Notes under the pieces: generated by a model
Told to the model about the DNA's origin: nothing
The model's database searches: none
Seen by the model: the letters and a program-made list of their open reading frames with translations, nothing else
Translations under genes and position numbers: made by a program
Assembly: GCA_031459235.1 (NCBI GenBank)
Contig: JAVKIY010000071.1
Span: 1-13,046 of the forward strand
Length of the DNA: 13,046 bases
Reading direction: 5' to 3'
From: Fervidifonticultor_A tertius
Lineage (GTDB): Bacteria; Sysuimicrobiota; Sysuimicrobiia; Sysuimicrobiales; Humicultoraceae
In this document: piece after piece, positions 12,542-13,046 of the stretch
Position numbering within the stretch: the stretch's first letter is position 1
Layout: each line of letters begins with the position of its first letter

Positions 12542-13046
12542 ATGCCTGCGAAGGTCTTGCTCTACGACGAGAACGCCCGGCGGGCGCTCGAGCGTGGAGT
12601 CGAGAAGGTCGCGACGGCCGTCAAGGTCACGCTCGGGCCCAAGGGGCGCAACGTCGTCCTCGAGAAGAAGTGGGGTTCGCCCACGATCACGAAGGACGGG
12701 GTGACGGTCGCCAAGGAGATCGAGCTCGAGGACCCCAACGAGAACATGGGGGCGCAGCTCGTCAAGGAGGTCGCCAGCAAGACGAACGACGCCGCGGGCG
12801 ACGGCACGACCACGGCGACCGTGCTCGCGTGGGCCATGGTCCGCGAGGGCCTCAAGAACGTCGCGGCGGGCGCCAACCCGATGCTGGTGAAGCGCGGGAT
12901 CGACCAGGCGGTCGAGGCCACGGTGGCCGCGCTCAAGAAGGCCAGCATCCCCGTGGAGGGCCGTCGGGAGATCGCGCACGTCGCCGGCATCGCCGCCAAC
13001 GACCCCGAGGTCGGCGAGATCATTGCCGACGCCATGGACAAGGTCG
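12542..13046 (+). CDS. groEL: 60 kDa chaperonin GroEL (5' part; 3' end outside window)
   Basis: The first 168 codons of GroEL, the barrel-shaped ATP-driven folding chaperone. The equatorial-domain ATP site is visible: TVKVTLGPKGRNVV-type block near residue 27 onwards (here AVKVTLGPKGRNVVLEK), TITKDGVTVAKEIEL, and the DGTTTATVLA motif carrying the catalytic Asp. VREGLKNVAAGANPMLVKRG follows, as in the family. The start is fixed by AAGGAGG (12528–12534) 7 nt before the ATG. Expression should be induced by heat or misfolded protein through the CIRCE site. No groES gene precedes it, although the normal order is groES–groEL; groES must be elsewhere, or this is an additional groEL copy. Confidence 0.98.
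   Translation, partial: MPAKVLLYDENARRALERGVEKVATAVKVTLGPKGRNVVLEKKWGSPTITKDGVTVAKEIELEDPNENMGAQLVKEVASKTNDAAGDGTTTATVLAWAMVREGLKNVAAGANPMLVKRGIDQAVEATVAALKKASIPVEGRREIAHVAGIAANDPEVGEIIADAMDKV

Noticed and set aside
1..13046. CRISPR arrays, insertion sequences, integrases, tRNAs or rRNAs
   Set aside because: I looked for regular direct repeats, transposase or recombinase motifs, and tRNA-like cloverleaf ends and found none; the gene content is ordinary chromosomal housekeeping.

Overview
GC-rich bacterial DNA carrying mostly housekeeping genes, densely packed, with many GTG starts. The gene order mltG–DUF1292–ruvX–alaS, the rpsU–yqeY pair, a DUF881 protein and a HrcA/CIRCE-controlled groEL resemble Firmicutes and related Terrabacteria. 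However, the peptide-binding protein has a plain signal peptide and no lipobox cysteine, which would be unusual for a classical monoderm Firmicute. I infer a deep-branching, high-GC, Firmicutes-like lineage, possibly an uncultivated thermophile or soil group. The sequence alone does not fix the phylum.

Left part (1–9829, all genes on the minus strand, so transcription runs right to left). A perfect consensus promoter at about 10058–10030 drives rpsU and yqeY through a leader of about 193 nt. A stem-loop at 9116–9138 probably ends this unit. Next come a Nudix hydrolase and a class III aminotransferase whose ends overlap (GTGA). After 79 bp follows a peptide-type ABC importer: binding protein, a strong intergenic hairpin, then two permeases. 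The second permease overlaps alaS by ATGA. Downstream are ruvX, a DUF1292 protein and the 5' part of mltG, which runs off the window. The importer has no ATPase gene here, and the IreB gene usually found between alaS and ruvX is absent.

Right part (10124–13046). An acetyl-CoA acetyltransferase gene stands alone on the plus strand. Downstream is a near-perfect plus-strand promoter (11321–11349) with no plus-strand gene behind it. The roughly 180 nt after it can fold into a rod-like domain plus a hairpin ending in TTTT, which makes it a candidate small RNA. A minus-strand DUF881 membrane protein follows; its -10 element lies so close to the ATG that the mRNA may be leaderless. Last is groEL, cut by the window end, preceded by a CIRCE operator but no groES.

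No mobile element, CRISPR array, tRNA, rRNA or defence system was found. The most novel-looking parts are the candidate small RNA and the structured rpsU leader. Both rest on motif reading and hand folding and have not been tested.
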